A stretch of DNA of 64,000 bases from the NCBI RefSeq assembly GCF_009388985.1, contig NZ_CP036422.1:882501-946500 (forward strand), read 5' to 3'. The notes beneath the pieces were generated by a model. That model was not told where the DNA came from and made no database searches. It worked only from the letters and a program-made list of their open reading frames with translations. Of this stretch, positions 55,830 to 64,000 are shown piece after piece. Numbering within the stretch: the first letter of the stretch is position 1; the number at the start of each line of letters is the position of its first letter. Position numbers and translations under genes: made by a program. This stretch comes from Halioglobus maricola (lineage in GTDB: Bacteria > Pseudomonadota > Gammaproteobacteria > Pseudomonadales > Halieaceae).

Positions 55830-55951
55830 GTTGCAACGCGTACCTGAGACTCCTGCGCTGCTAACTTACTGGACTCGTCCAGGTTTCATATCCCTCTGTT
55901 TTGAGATGAAGAGTGTGTTGCGGCCAGCCGGAAGGATGGCCGCTTTTTTTT
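55830..55951 (+). ncRNA. Candidate small RNA ending in an intrinsic terminator
   Basis: Between the divergently read cysK and the convergent beta-helix gene lies a stretch without an open frame that ends in a plus-strand Rho-independent terminator. An internal hairpin CTGGA-CTCG-TCCAG (55869-55882) precedes it. No plus-strand protein gene ends here, so a short RNA is the simplest explanation. The 5' end is a guess: TATTTA at 55821-55826 could be a -10 element, with TTGAAC at 55795 at a poor spacing of 20. Confidence 0.4.
55920..55951 (+). terminator. Intrinsic terminator, plus strand
   Basis: A perfect 7-bp GC stem (GCGGCCA at 55920-55926 with TGGCCGC at 55937-55943) is followed by eight T. 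On the minus strand the flank is not U-rich, so it does not serve the beta-helix gene that ends at 55968. Confidence 0.75.
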
Positions 55952-55967
55952 GCGCGTTTTTTTTGCT

Positions 55968-57419
55968 TTAGCGTGAGCGTCTAACAGCGAAACCAAGCAG
56001 TCCGATCAGTACCAGTAAGAGAGGGGCGGGCACGGTGGGTACCGGCACGCTAAGGCTGACTCGGGTAGCGCTGAAGGGGGCAAAGTTGATGGTGCCAACG
56101 GAGTCGTCGATCACATTGGTCGCATCGGCGACCGCATCGCCTGTGCCAGCAGGGTTATTCGTCGGATGAGTGGGGCCGCTACGCGCACCCCAGAAGTTGC
56201 CGATGGCGTTGACGACCATCGTGGGATCGGCGTCGTCGTAAATCATCAAGCCCGCTGTGGTGTTGCCGACAAAGTTAGTGATTTCAATATTGATATCACC
56301 GTTTGCGATGTTCCCGTCGATGCGAATACCGATGCCGTTGTTGCTCACATCGACTTCGGAGATGGTGACATCGCCGAGAATTTGATCTTCATCAGGATCG
56401 CCTCCACTCGTGGTCCAGCCGTCAATTTCAATCCCTTTGCCGGAACTGTGCCCACTGGCAACCACGTTGGTAATGCTCAGGCTGCTGTATGCGTCCACTT
56501 CAATGCCGCTGTCGCCCTCTGCTTCGGTGTCATTGTCCTGAAAGGTGGAGTCGCTGATTACAACGATCGAGGCATCTTCCAGATCAAGTCCATCGCTTTC
56601 GTTTCCATTGGCTGTGATATCAGTCAGGGTTGCGGTGCCGTTCGCCGCGCGCAAACGAATGCCGTCACCCCCATTGCCGTTTGCGTTAATGCTGTGCAGG
56701 GTGGGGTTGACCTGCATGGTGGTCTGCACCTGCTCATCCCTACCGATAAAAATTCCCGTACTGCTATTGTTATTGGCAGTAGAGTCCATCAGCGTGAAAG
56801 TGTGCTGGTTTCCATCGACTTCGGGGTCGATCTCGAAATTGAGACCTCGGTCCGCGTTATTGTTCGCGGTCAGTCGAGTCGCTGTCAGAGAGGCCCCATT
56901 GCCTATAAAGTCGATGTCTATGCCGCTTTCACCTGTGTTGTTGGCAACGAGGTCGGCCAGATTGACATTTCCCTGTACGGACATGAGTAGGCCAGCCGCG
57001 CTTGGGCTGACAAAGTTAATACCATAGACGCTGAGAGTGCCCACCAGAGTCGTGCCCATTCCCATTGCGGCGCCTGCGTCGGGCGAGGACAGGGTAACTG
57101 TGCCAACAGCCGGAGAGCCACCCGCGTTCAGGGCTTGAAAGCTGATAGTCCCAGGAGAGCTTCCATTCATAGTGCCCAGATCCAGCGACTCGCTGTAATT
57201 GCCCGGGAAAATGCGAATATCCGCCGGAATCGTAGCGGCGTCCACAGCGGCTTGAACTGTCGTGGTGCAGGGAGAGTTACCGCCGCAGCCCCCGCCGCTG
57301 CCATCAACGTAGCGAGTATCCGCCGCTGCCGTATGGCTTATGACTGCCAGGGAGAAGGCTGTGAGAAATGCCAGAGGCAGTCGGCCTGCCTGTATTTTTC
57401 TATAAGTCACTAAGGTCAC
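55968..57419 (-). CDS. Right-handed beta-helix protein with C-terminal sorting-type tail
   Basis: This 483-residue exported protein has a signal peptide (cleaved near AAA, residue 33), a cysteine-paired N-terminal cap (GGCGGNSPCTTTVQ), and many pectate-lyase-like beta-helix coils with N/D/G-rich turns (TLTDI, NNADRGL, GNGGDGIRL). The tail VPTVPAPLLLVLIGLLGFAVRRSR has the pattern Val-Pro-x-Pro, hydrophobic helix, Arg cluster, which resembles PEP-CTERM or VPxPA-CTERM sorting signals (the run is longer than 20 only if joined; key parts are VPAP, the LLVLIGLLGFAV helix and RRSR). It may bind or process polysaccharide. Starts at GTG 57419 or better-spaced GTG 57410. Confidence 0.75.
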   Translation of the reverse strand: MTLVTYRKIQAGRLPLAFLTAFSLAVISHTAAADTRYVDGSGGGCGGNSPCTTTVQAAVDAATIPADIRIFPGNYSESLDLGTMNGSSPGTISFQALNAGGSPAVGTVTLSSPDAGAAMGMGTTLVGTLSVYGINFVSPSAAGLLMSVQGNVNLADLVANNTGESGIDIDFIGNGASLTATRLTANNNADRGLNFEIDPEVDGNQHTFTLMDSTANNNSSTGIFIGRDEQVQTTMQVNPTLHSINANGNGGDGIRLRAANGTATLTDITANGNESDGLDLEDASIVVISDSTFQDNDTEAEGDSGIEVDAYSSLSITNVVASGHSSGKGIEIDGWTTSGGDPDEDQILGDVTISEVDVSNNGIGIRIDGNIANGDINIEITNFVGNTTAGLMIYDDADPTMVVNAIGNFWGARSGPTHPTNNPAGTGDAVADATNVIDDSVGTINFAPFSATRVSLSVPVPTVPAPLLLVLIGLLGFAVRRSR

Positions 57420-57469
57420 CTTGTTGCTTCTTATTTGTATTCTTGTCGTTGCTTTGTCGGTACTACTGT

Positions 57470-57952
57470 TCAGCGCGGCAGGCTATTCTCCTGCGTGGAT
57501 TCAGGCTCTTCGACCGGGATGCTCACCTGCCCGGTTGCCATGGCCAACGATTCCAGTGTCTGTGGCCCCACCAGGCTATGTACCAGTTTGCCGTCTGGGT
57601 TGAGGATGAAGGTCGCAGGCAGGACTACCGGGCGCTCTACTTGCAGCGTATCGGCCGGGTCCAGTGCCAGAATCGGGAATTCAATGCCGAGCTTTTTCAC
57701 CTGTTGCGCCAGCGGCACGCCGGTTGCTCCGTCGAAGTTGACGCCCAGGACCGCGACCTGAGGATAGCTGGCATCCAGTACGTTGAGCTCCGGTATCTCT
57801 TCGATGCAGGGTTTGCACCACTCTGCCCAGTAGTTGATTACTAGCCAGCGCCCCTGGTAGTTCTCGAGGTTTAGCCCTTCCGGGGCAGAGGAATCTCCGT
57901 TGCTGCAAGCGACCAGCAGGGCTGTCAGGAGTAGGGTGGCTAATTTTTTCAC
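57470..57952 (-). CDS. TlpA/ResA-like thioredoxin-fold lipoprotein
   Basis: This 160-residue protein has a lipoprotein signal ending LLVAC (Cys16) and a thioredoxin fold with the redox pair WAEWCKPC and the cis-Pro in PATFILNPDG. It would act as a periplasmic thiol-disulfide oxidoreductase, for example in cytochrome maturation or cysteine repair. Its ATG overlaps the YihY stop (ATGA), so the two are coupled. Confidence 0.9.
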   Translation of the reverse strand: MKKLATLLLTALLVACSNGDSSAPEGLNLENYQGRWLVINYWAEWCKPCIEEIPELNVLDASYPQVAVLGVNFDGATGVPLAQQVKKLGIEFPILALDPADTLQVERPVVLPATFILNPDGKLVHSLVGPQTLESLAMATGQVSIPVEEPESTQENSLPR

Positions 57953-59178
57953 TGTTCGTAAAGCTCCACGAGGCTCATATGCATCAGTTCTTGTTGTTGC
58001 GTACGCTGGCCGCGCAGCAGTTGGTAGGCGTTTTCCTGCCAGTTCAAATGCGCGCTGATATCTTCCCGTTCCAGCGGCTGTTCTTCATTCACCCAGGCTT
58101 TGAGTTGCCAGAAAGGAAGGCTGTGCAAGTCTCGCGCCAGCAGATAGTTACCGCGGTCGTTCTGGGTGATGACCCGGTGTTCAATAAAGATGTCACGCAG
58201 GGCGCGCCAGGTGACGCTATCCAGCCCCTTGGTGACGCGATGGCTGCTGTTGAGCAGTTCGATCTCACGCACGCTCTCACCGGCCTGTTGCTTGGTCCAG
58301 AACAGGTACAGGACATCCAACGCCTTGAGGACATTGGGACGGCTGGCCTGTTCTGCATTCTGGTAAGCCGAAAGGCTGTGAACCAGAATCCCGCCCATCA
58401 GTACGATATTCCAGGACAAATATATCCAGAGCAGGAACAGGGGCACCGCGGCGAAGGCACCGTAGATGAAGGTGTAGCTTGAGCCAACGACCAGGTCGGT
58501 GAATACCGTGCGCGCGCCATGAAATGCCAAGGCAGTCACCACGCCACCGACGATCGTGTGCTTGAAAGGCACGCGGCAGTTGGGCACAGCAATGTAGAGC
58601 AGGGTAAACGCTGCGCTGCTGAGCAGAATGGGTGAGATTTTCAGCAGAAACGCTTTGGCGCCGAAGATGTCGTAGTCGTCGAGCATGTGTGAGAACGACG
58701 AGAGGTAGGTGCTGATGCCCAGCGCGAGGCCCAGCGCTACAGGCGCAAGGCTCAGTACGGCCCAGTACAGCAGAAAACTGGAGACCGCGCTGCGGTTTTC
58801 GCGGGCGCGCCAGATCAGGTTGAAAGCCTTCTCGATGTTGCGCAGCATCAGTACGGCAGTGATCACCAGGAAAATGATGCCGGGGCCTGTCAGATTCTTG
58901 GCCTGGCGAGAAAAATCGCTGAGATAGCTCTCTACATCGGAACTGGTATCGGGCATCAGGTGCTGAAACAGGAATTCCTGCATTTGCTCTTCCAGGCCCT
59001 GGAACGTGGGAATGGCGGAGGCCATTGTGTAGAGCACGGTCAGCAAAGGTACCATGGCAAACAGGCTCATATAGGTGAGCGCTGCGGCGTTTTCGGAACA
59101 GCGGTCCTCGCGAAAGCGCGAGAATAGATAGCATGCTCGCCGCCACGCTCCGCGCATCTTGTCCTGATAATGTTCCAT
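57949..59178 (-). CDS. YihY/BrkB family inner membrane protein
   Basis: This 409-residue protein of the YihY (UPF0761) family, once misnamed RNase BN, has about six helices in the first 290 residues, with RCSENAAALTYMSLFAMVPLL and NCRVPFKHTIVGGVVTAL (as short blocks) typical. The C-terminal 120 residues form a soluble winged-helix-like domain. Function is not established; a transport role has been suggested for the family. Confidence 0.9.
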   Translation of the reverse strand: MEHYQDKMRGAWRRACYLFSRFREDRCSENAAALTYMSLFAMVPLLTVLYTMASAIPTFQGLEEQMQEFLFQHLMPDTSSDVESYLSDFSRQAKNLTGPGIIFLVITAVLMLRNIEKAFNLIWRARENRSAVSSFLLYWAVLSLAPVALGLALGISTYLSSFSHMLDDYDIFGAKAFLLKISPILLSSAAFTLLYIAVPNCRVPFKHTIVGGVVTALAFHGARTVFTDLVVGSSYTFIYGAFAAVPLFLLWIYLSWNIVLMGGILVHSLSAYQNAEQASRPNVLKALDVLYLFWTKQQAGESVREIELLNSSHRVTKGLDSVTWRALRDIFIEHRVITQNDRGNYLLARDLHSLPFWQLKAWVNEEQPLEREDISAHLNWQENAYQLLRGQRTQQQELMHMSLVELYEQ

Positions 59179-59264
59179 TGCTTTATTATGCCTGATTGAT
59201 GGCCCCGCGGCTAAACCCCTTTGGTATACTGCGGCGCTGTATCAATGTACCGCTGGAGCCCCTG

Positions 59265-60582
<1,318 letters not shown>

Positions 60583-60585
60583 TCT

Positions 60586-62433
60586 ATGAGTAAACCCTCG
60601 TTGTTACGCCGCTTTTTTGGCGGTATCTGGAAGACACTTACCTGGATACGTTTGGGATTGGCCAATGTGCTGTTCCTGGCCATGCTGGCGGTCATCTACT
60701 TCGTATATTTCGGTGGCACTCCAGAGCCGCTGCCGCAGAAAGCGGCCCTGCTATTCAATCCTGTCGGCAGTATCGTCGACCAGAAACAACCGGTGGATCC
60801 GCTCTTTGCGCTCTCTGGTGAGCAGAGCCCGGAGGATCGCGAGGTCCTGCTGCAGGATGTTATCGATTCGATTGAGGCAGCTGCAGGCGATCCTGCTATC
60901 AATTCAATGGTGATGGAACTGGGGGGGCTCCGGGGGGTGGGAATATCGCGCAGTGGCGAGATAGGCACTGCGCTGGAAGCGTTCAAGGCCACGGGTAAGC
61001 CAGTGGCAGCCTATGCGGATTTCTATACCCAGAATCAATACCTGCTGGCCAGCTATGCCGACGAAATTATCGCCCACCCTATGGGCGGTGTCGCTCTGGA
61101 AGGGTTTGGCAGCTACCACAACTACTACCTCGAGGCGCTTGAGAAGCTTGCGGTCAATATGCATGTGTTCCGCCGCGGCAAGTATAAGTCGGCAGTTGAG
61201 CCCTATCTTCGCAACGATATGTCACCGCCGGAGAAAGAGGTCAATCGAGCCTGGCTGGACGACCTCTGGGGTCGTTATACAGCGCAGGTGGAGGAGCGCC
61301 GTGAACTTGAAACCGGCGCCGTGAACGCGTTCATCAACGGCATGACGGACAGGATGGTCGCCGGCAACGGTGACTCGGCGAGCGATGCGCTGGATGCCGG
61401 TCTGGTCGATCAATTGCTGGCGCGCTCTGCTGTAAACAACTGGCTCGCTGAGATGGTGGGAGCTACCGATGAAGACGGTTATTTTGAGTCGGTGGGCTTC
61501 GAGTACTACCTCTCGCGCAAGGGCCCCGTCAGTGATGACGGTGAAGTGGAAGGGCGCGTAGCGGTCATTACCGCTCAGGGCAATATCCTGCCCGGTGAGC
61601 AGCCTCCAGGGACCATAGGCAGTGACAGCCTGGCGTGGCTAATCAGCGATACTGTCTCGAGCGGTGATGCCGATGCGATTGTGCTGCGCATCAGCTCCGG
61701 CGGCGGCAGCATGTTCGCCTCAGAGATCATCCGCGAACGTGTTCTGGAAGCGCGTGCCAAAGGGATTCCTGTGGTGGTATCGATGGGCGCCGTGGCGGCG
61801 TCGGGCGGTTATTATATCGCCGCTAATGCGGATGAGATTTGGGCGACCCCCACCACTATCACCGGCAGTATCGGTGTTATCGCAGCGTTCCCCACGCTGG
61901 AGGGCACACTCGCGAAACTCGGCATACATACCGATGGTGTCGGGACTACAGACCTGGCCGGTTCCCTGCGATTGGATCGCACTCCCAGCCCCGAGTTGAA
62001 GGCGTCGGTGGACGCGGGAGTAGGGTACGCCTATGACAGTTTCCTGGAGGTTGTCGCCGAGGGCCGTAGCATGAGCCTGGAAGAGACGCGGGAAGTGGCG
62101 GAGGGGCGTGTCTGGAGCGCTGACGCCGCGTTGGCGAACGGCCTTGTGGATTATCTCGGTAGCCTGGACGATGCGATCGCATCCGCGGCGGCTATTGCCG
62201 AGCTGGGTGTCTACGAAATTGAGTATGTAAAACCACATCTGTCACCCCAGGAATTATTCTGGCAGCAGCTCAGCGAGCGGGTTGAACTCCCTGCAGTCAT
62301 AAGCCAGAGCGGAACGGTTGCAGCTTTGCAGAGCTTGACCCGACCGGTATTGCAGGCCGTGAGCGAGGTGTACTCACTACAGGACCCCCGCAATATGTTC
62401 TACAAGTGCCTAGACTGCTCGGTCGTGGAGTAA
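60586..62433 (+). CDS. sppA: Signal peptide peptidase SppA, 67K type
   Basis: This 615-residue S49 protease has an N-terminal membrane anchor (about 25-45) and tandem protease-like halves. The dyad is visible: Lys at about 201 in RRGKYKSAVEP and Ser at about 406 in GAVAASGGYY, close to E. coli Lys209/Ser409. It degrades signal peptides left in the membrane. Placed three bases after the DUF2069 gene. Confidence 0.95.
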   Translation: MSKPSLLRRFFGGIWKTLTWIRLGLANVLFLAMLAVIYFVYFGGTPEPLPQKAALLFNPVGSIVDQKQPVDPLFALSGEQSPEDREVLLQDVIDSIEAAAGDPAINSMVMELGGLRGVGISRSGEIGTALEAFKATGKPVAAYADFYTQNQYLLASYADEIIAHPMGGVALEGFGSYHNYYLEALEKLAVNMHVFRRGKYKSAVEPYLRNDMSPPEKEVNRAWLDDLWGRYTAQVEERRELETGAVNAFINGMTDRMVAGNGDSASDALDAGLVDQLLARSAVNNWLAEMVGATDEDGYFESVGFEYYLSRKGPVSDDGEVEGRVAVITAQGNILPGEQPPGTIGSDSLAWLISDTVSSGDADAIVLRISSGGGSMFASEIIRERVLEARAKGIPVVVSMGAVAASGGYYIAANADEIWATPTTITGSIGVIAAFPTLEGTLAKLGIHTDGVGTTDLAGSLRLDRTPSPELKASVDAGVGYAYDSFLEVVAEGRSMSLEETREVAEGRVWSADAALANGLVDYLGSLDDAIASAAAIAELGVYEIEYVKPHLSPQELFWQQLSERVELPAVISQSGTVAALQSLTRPVLQAVSEVYSLQDPRNMFYKCLDCSVVE

Positions 62434-62436
62434 CGC

Positions 62437-62793
62437 TTGTCCTGGCTGGCGCAGCGCATAGAGAGTTTTGGCCATGCCATTCGCGGTGTGCGGACTCTCC
62501 TGCTGGAAGAGCACCACGCCCAGTTGCATTTGCTCGCTACACTGATCGCGCTTACGGCTGGTGGGTTGCTGGGTATTAGTCGTGCAGACTGGCAGGTGCT
62601 GATACTCACCATTGCCATGGTGTGGCTGGCTGAGGGCTTGAACACCGCGCTGGAGCATCTCTGTGACGCAGCCGTGCCAGAGCATCATTCCCTGATCGGT
62701 AAAGCCAAGGATGTCGCCGCTGGTAGCGTCCTGATTACCGCAGGCTTCGCCGTGGTGATGGGCGCTCTGATCTTCCTTCCCTATATCTTCTAG
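62437..62793 (+). CDS. Prokaryotic diacylglycerol kinase family protein
   Basis: This 118-residue membrane protein has three helices and the DagK motifs E-x-x-NTALE and GKAKDVAAGSVL. It phosphorylates diacylglycerol or undecaprenol; the sequence pattern (NTALEHLCD, HHSLIGKAKD) is closer to the undecaprenol-kinase-like branch, but this is tentative. It starts at TTG, 7 nt after a GGAG. Its stop shares a CTAG with the convergent RND gene stop. Confidence 0.88.
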   Translation: MSWLAQRIESFGHAIRGVRTLLLEEHHAQLHLLATLIALTAGGLLGISRADWQVLILTIAMVWLAEGLNTALEHLCDAAVPEHHSLIGKAKDVAAGSVLITAGFAVVMGALIFLPYIF

Positions 62794-64000
62794 GCGGGTT
62801 CCGCTGGGGGCGAAGGCTCTTCACTGACGCCAAACAACTTGCCGAGATCATCCAGAACCATATAGAGGCTGGGCACCAGCAACAAGGTGATCACTGTCGC
62901 GAATACAATACCTACCGCGAGCGAGATCGCCATGGGGATCATGAACTGGGCCTGGGCGCTTTTCTCCAGCAGCATCGGGAACAGGCCGAGGAAGGTGGTC
63001 ATCGAGGTGAGCATGATCGCACGGAAACGGCGACACCCGGCATCGATGATTGCCTTGTACTTGTCAGTGCCAGCGGCCACTTTCTTGTTTACATAGTCCA
63101 CCAGAATCAAGCTGTCATTAACTACCACTCCCGAGAGTGCGATGATGCCCATCAGCGACATCATGCTAAGCGCGTGGCCAAAGAACCAGTGGCCGACGAT
63201 AGCGCCGATCATGCCAAAGGGAATCACGCCCATGATGATCAGGGGTTGCAGGTACGATTTGGTCGGGATTGCGAGCAGGGCATAGATACCGAACATGGAG
63301 AGGGCGAAGCCGATCATCATGCTCATGACCATCTTCCTTTCCTCATCCGCCATGCCTGATTTCTCCCAGGTGAGCCCCGGATATTTCAATGCGAGTTCAG
63401 GCAATACTTTTTTCTCAATATCGGCCATGACCTTGGCGGGTTCAACGATGGAAATGTCGGCTTCCGCGGTGACCTCAGCTGCGCGCCGGAAGTCGATGCG
63501 AGTAGACTTGAGCAGGCCTTTTTTCACCTGCAGGCGTGCAACGGTCTCGAAGGGGATTTCATCACCCGCTGGTGTGCGGATGTACATATTGTTGAGGCTG
63601 GCCACGGTCTCGCGATCGGTCAGTGGGTAGCGCACCATGACCTTGATTTCGTCGATGCCACGTTGGATGCGCTGTGCCTCTGCGCCATAGAAGGCATGGC
63701 GGACCTGGGAGCCCAGCTCGTAGCGCGATAGCCCCAGCGCCTCTCCTTCAGGCAGCAGTTCAATATGGAATTCGTCGCGCGTGTCCGATGCGCCATTTCG
63801 GATATCACTGAGACCATCGTAGTGGCGCAGCTTTTCCACCAGTTCTTCAGATGCCTGCCGAAGGGCGTTGAAGTCTGCGTGCTTGAGGTCGAAGGAAATG
63901 TCTGGACCGAAGCTCGGTCCATCGGAAGATTCGAAGCCCAGAACCTCTACGCCATGTATGTGCCCAACCTCACTGCGAAGGCGATTGATAATATCTTCGT
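62790..64000 (-). CDS. RND efflux transporter, C-terminal part (runs off the window)
   Basis: The frame stays open through 64000, so the N-terminal part lies outside. The visible 403 residues cover the second periplasmic region and the last six helices. They show PFGMIGAIVGHWFFGHALSMMSLMGIIALSGVVVNDSLILVDYVN (key SGVVVNDSLILVDY) and RFRAIMLTSMTTFLGLFPMLLE, the HAE1/AcrB-type signatures. It would drive proton-coupled export with a membrane fusion protein outside the window. Substrate unknown. Confidence 0.93.
   Translation of the reverse strand, partial: EDIINRLRSEVGHIHGVEVLGFESSDGPSFGPDISFDLKHADFNALRQASEELVEKLRHYDGLSDIRNGASDTRDEFHIELLPEGEALGLSRYELGSQVRHAFYGAEAQRIQRGIDEIKVMVRYPLTDRETVASLNNMYIRTPAGDEIPFETVARLQVKKGLLKSTRIDFRRAAEVTAEADISIVEPAKVMADIEKKVLPELALKYPGLTWEKSGMADEERKMVMSMMIGFALSMFGIYALLAIPTKSYLQPLIIMGVIPFGMIGAIVGHWFFGHALSMMSLMGIIALSGVVVNDSLILVDYVNKKVAAGTDKYKAIIDAGCRRFRAIMLTSMTTFLGLFPMLLEKSAQAQFMIPMAISLAVGIVFATVITLLLVPSLYMVLDDLGKLFGVSEEPSPPAEPA

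Noticed and set aside
62790..62793. Convergent dgkA-like and RND stop codons sharing CTAG
   Set aside because: It is a neat overlap but only reflects dense packing; no function implied.

Overview
The window reads as a chromosomal segment of a marine gammaproteobacterium. The gene set (rnfABCDGE, hda next to a PerM-type permease, purMN with a DUF3108 gene, a Pseudomonas-type dcd, a Lrp/indolepyruvate oxidoreductase/leucine dehydrogenase cluster, sppA, DUF2069) fits the Cellvibrionales/Halieaceae neighbourhood best, but that is inference from gene content and not a placed phylogeny. Most of the DNA is fairly GC-rich and tightly packed, with many ATGA/GTGA start-stop overlaps. No tRNA, CRISPR array, insertion sequence or phage integrase was recognised.

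Layout. 1-908: the 3' end of an rRNA operon (23S end, 5S, terminator). 0.97-8 kb: a patatin-like lipase, a tiny lipoprotein, a very large HD-GYP sensor protein and a big Ig-like surface lipoprotein. 8.1-10.6 kb: a glycosyltransferase, a candidate DNA polymerase III psi subunit, rimI and an unknown gene. 10.6-16.3 kb: the complete rnf operon on the minus strand. 16.5-20 kb: metG, mrp, dcd. 20-22.4 kb: purM-purN-DUF3108 (minus). 22.5-26.4 kb: DUF2066, PerM-like permease, hda and an OmpA-type barrel. 26.4-36.4 kb: DUF3014, an omega-amidase/methionine aminotransferase pair, an Lrp regulator, a fused 2-oxoacid:ferredoxin oxidoreductase, leucine dehydrogenase and a DUF885 protein, forming an amino acid/2-oxoacid catabolic stretch.

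36.4-40.6 kb is the clearest accessory island. One minus-strand unit runs HlyD/CvaA-like adaptor, C39-peptidase ABC exporter (PCAT), two small precursors that both carry a VSGG double-glycine leader end, and a two-helix membrane protein that could confer immunity. It looks more AT-rich than its surroundings. I read it as an undescribed class II microcin/bacteriocin-like or signalling-peptide export system.

40.7-48.2 kb: a queuosine-precursor transporter, an SDR, a PTPS-fold protein lacking the usual catalytic residues, aquaporin Z, oligopeptidase A, ThpR and a DEAD-box helicase. 48.3-54.7 kb holds further unusual architectures: a dicarboxylate symporter fused to a periplasmic binding domain, and a secreted metallophosphatase fused to an atypical kinase-like domain. 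The latter is followed, with overlap and an apparent CTG start, by an ATP/ADP-translocase-like membrane protein and a quinone oxidoreductase. 54.7-64 kb: cysK, a candidate small RNA with its own terminator, a beta-helix protein with a C-terminal sorting-type tail, a TlpA-like lipoprotein, a YihY membrane protein, an arsC-like/wrbA/DUF2069/sppA/dgkA run, and the C-terminal part of an RND pump cut by the window edge.
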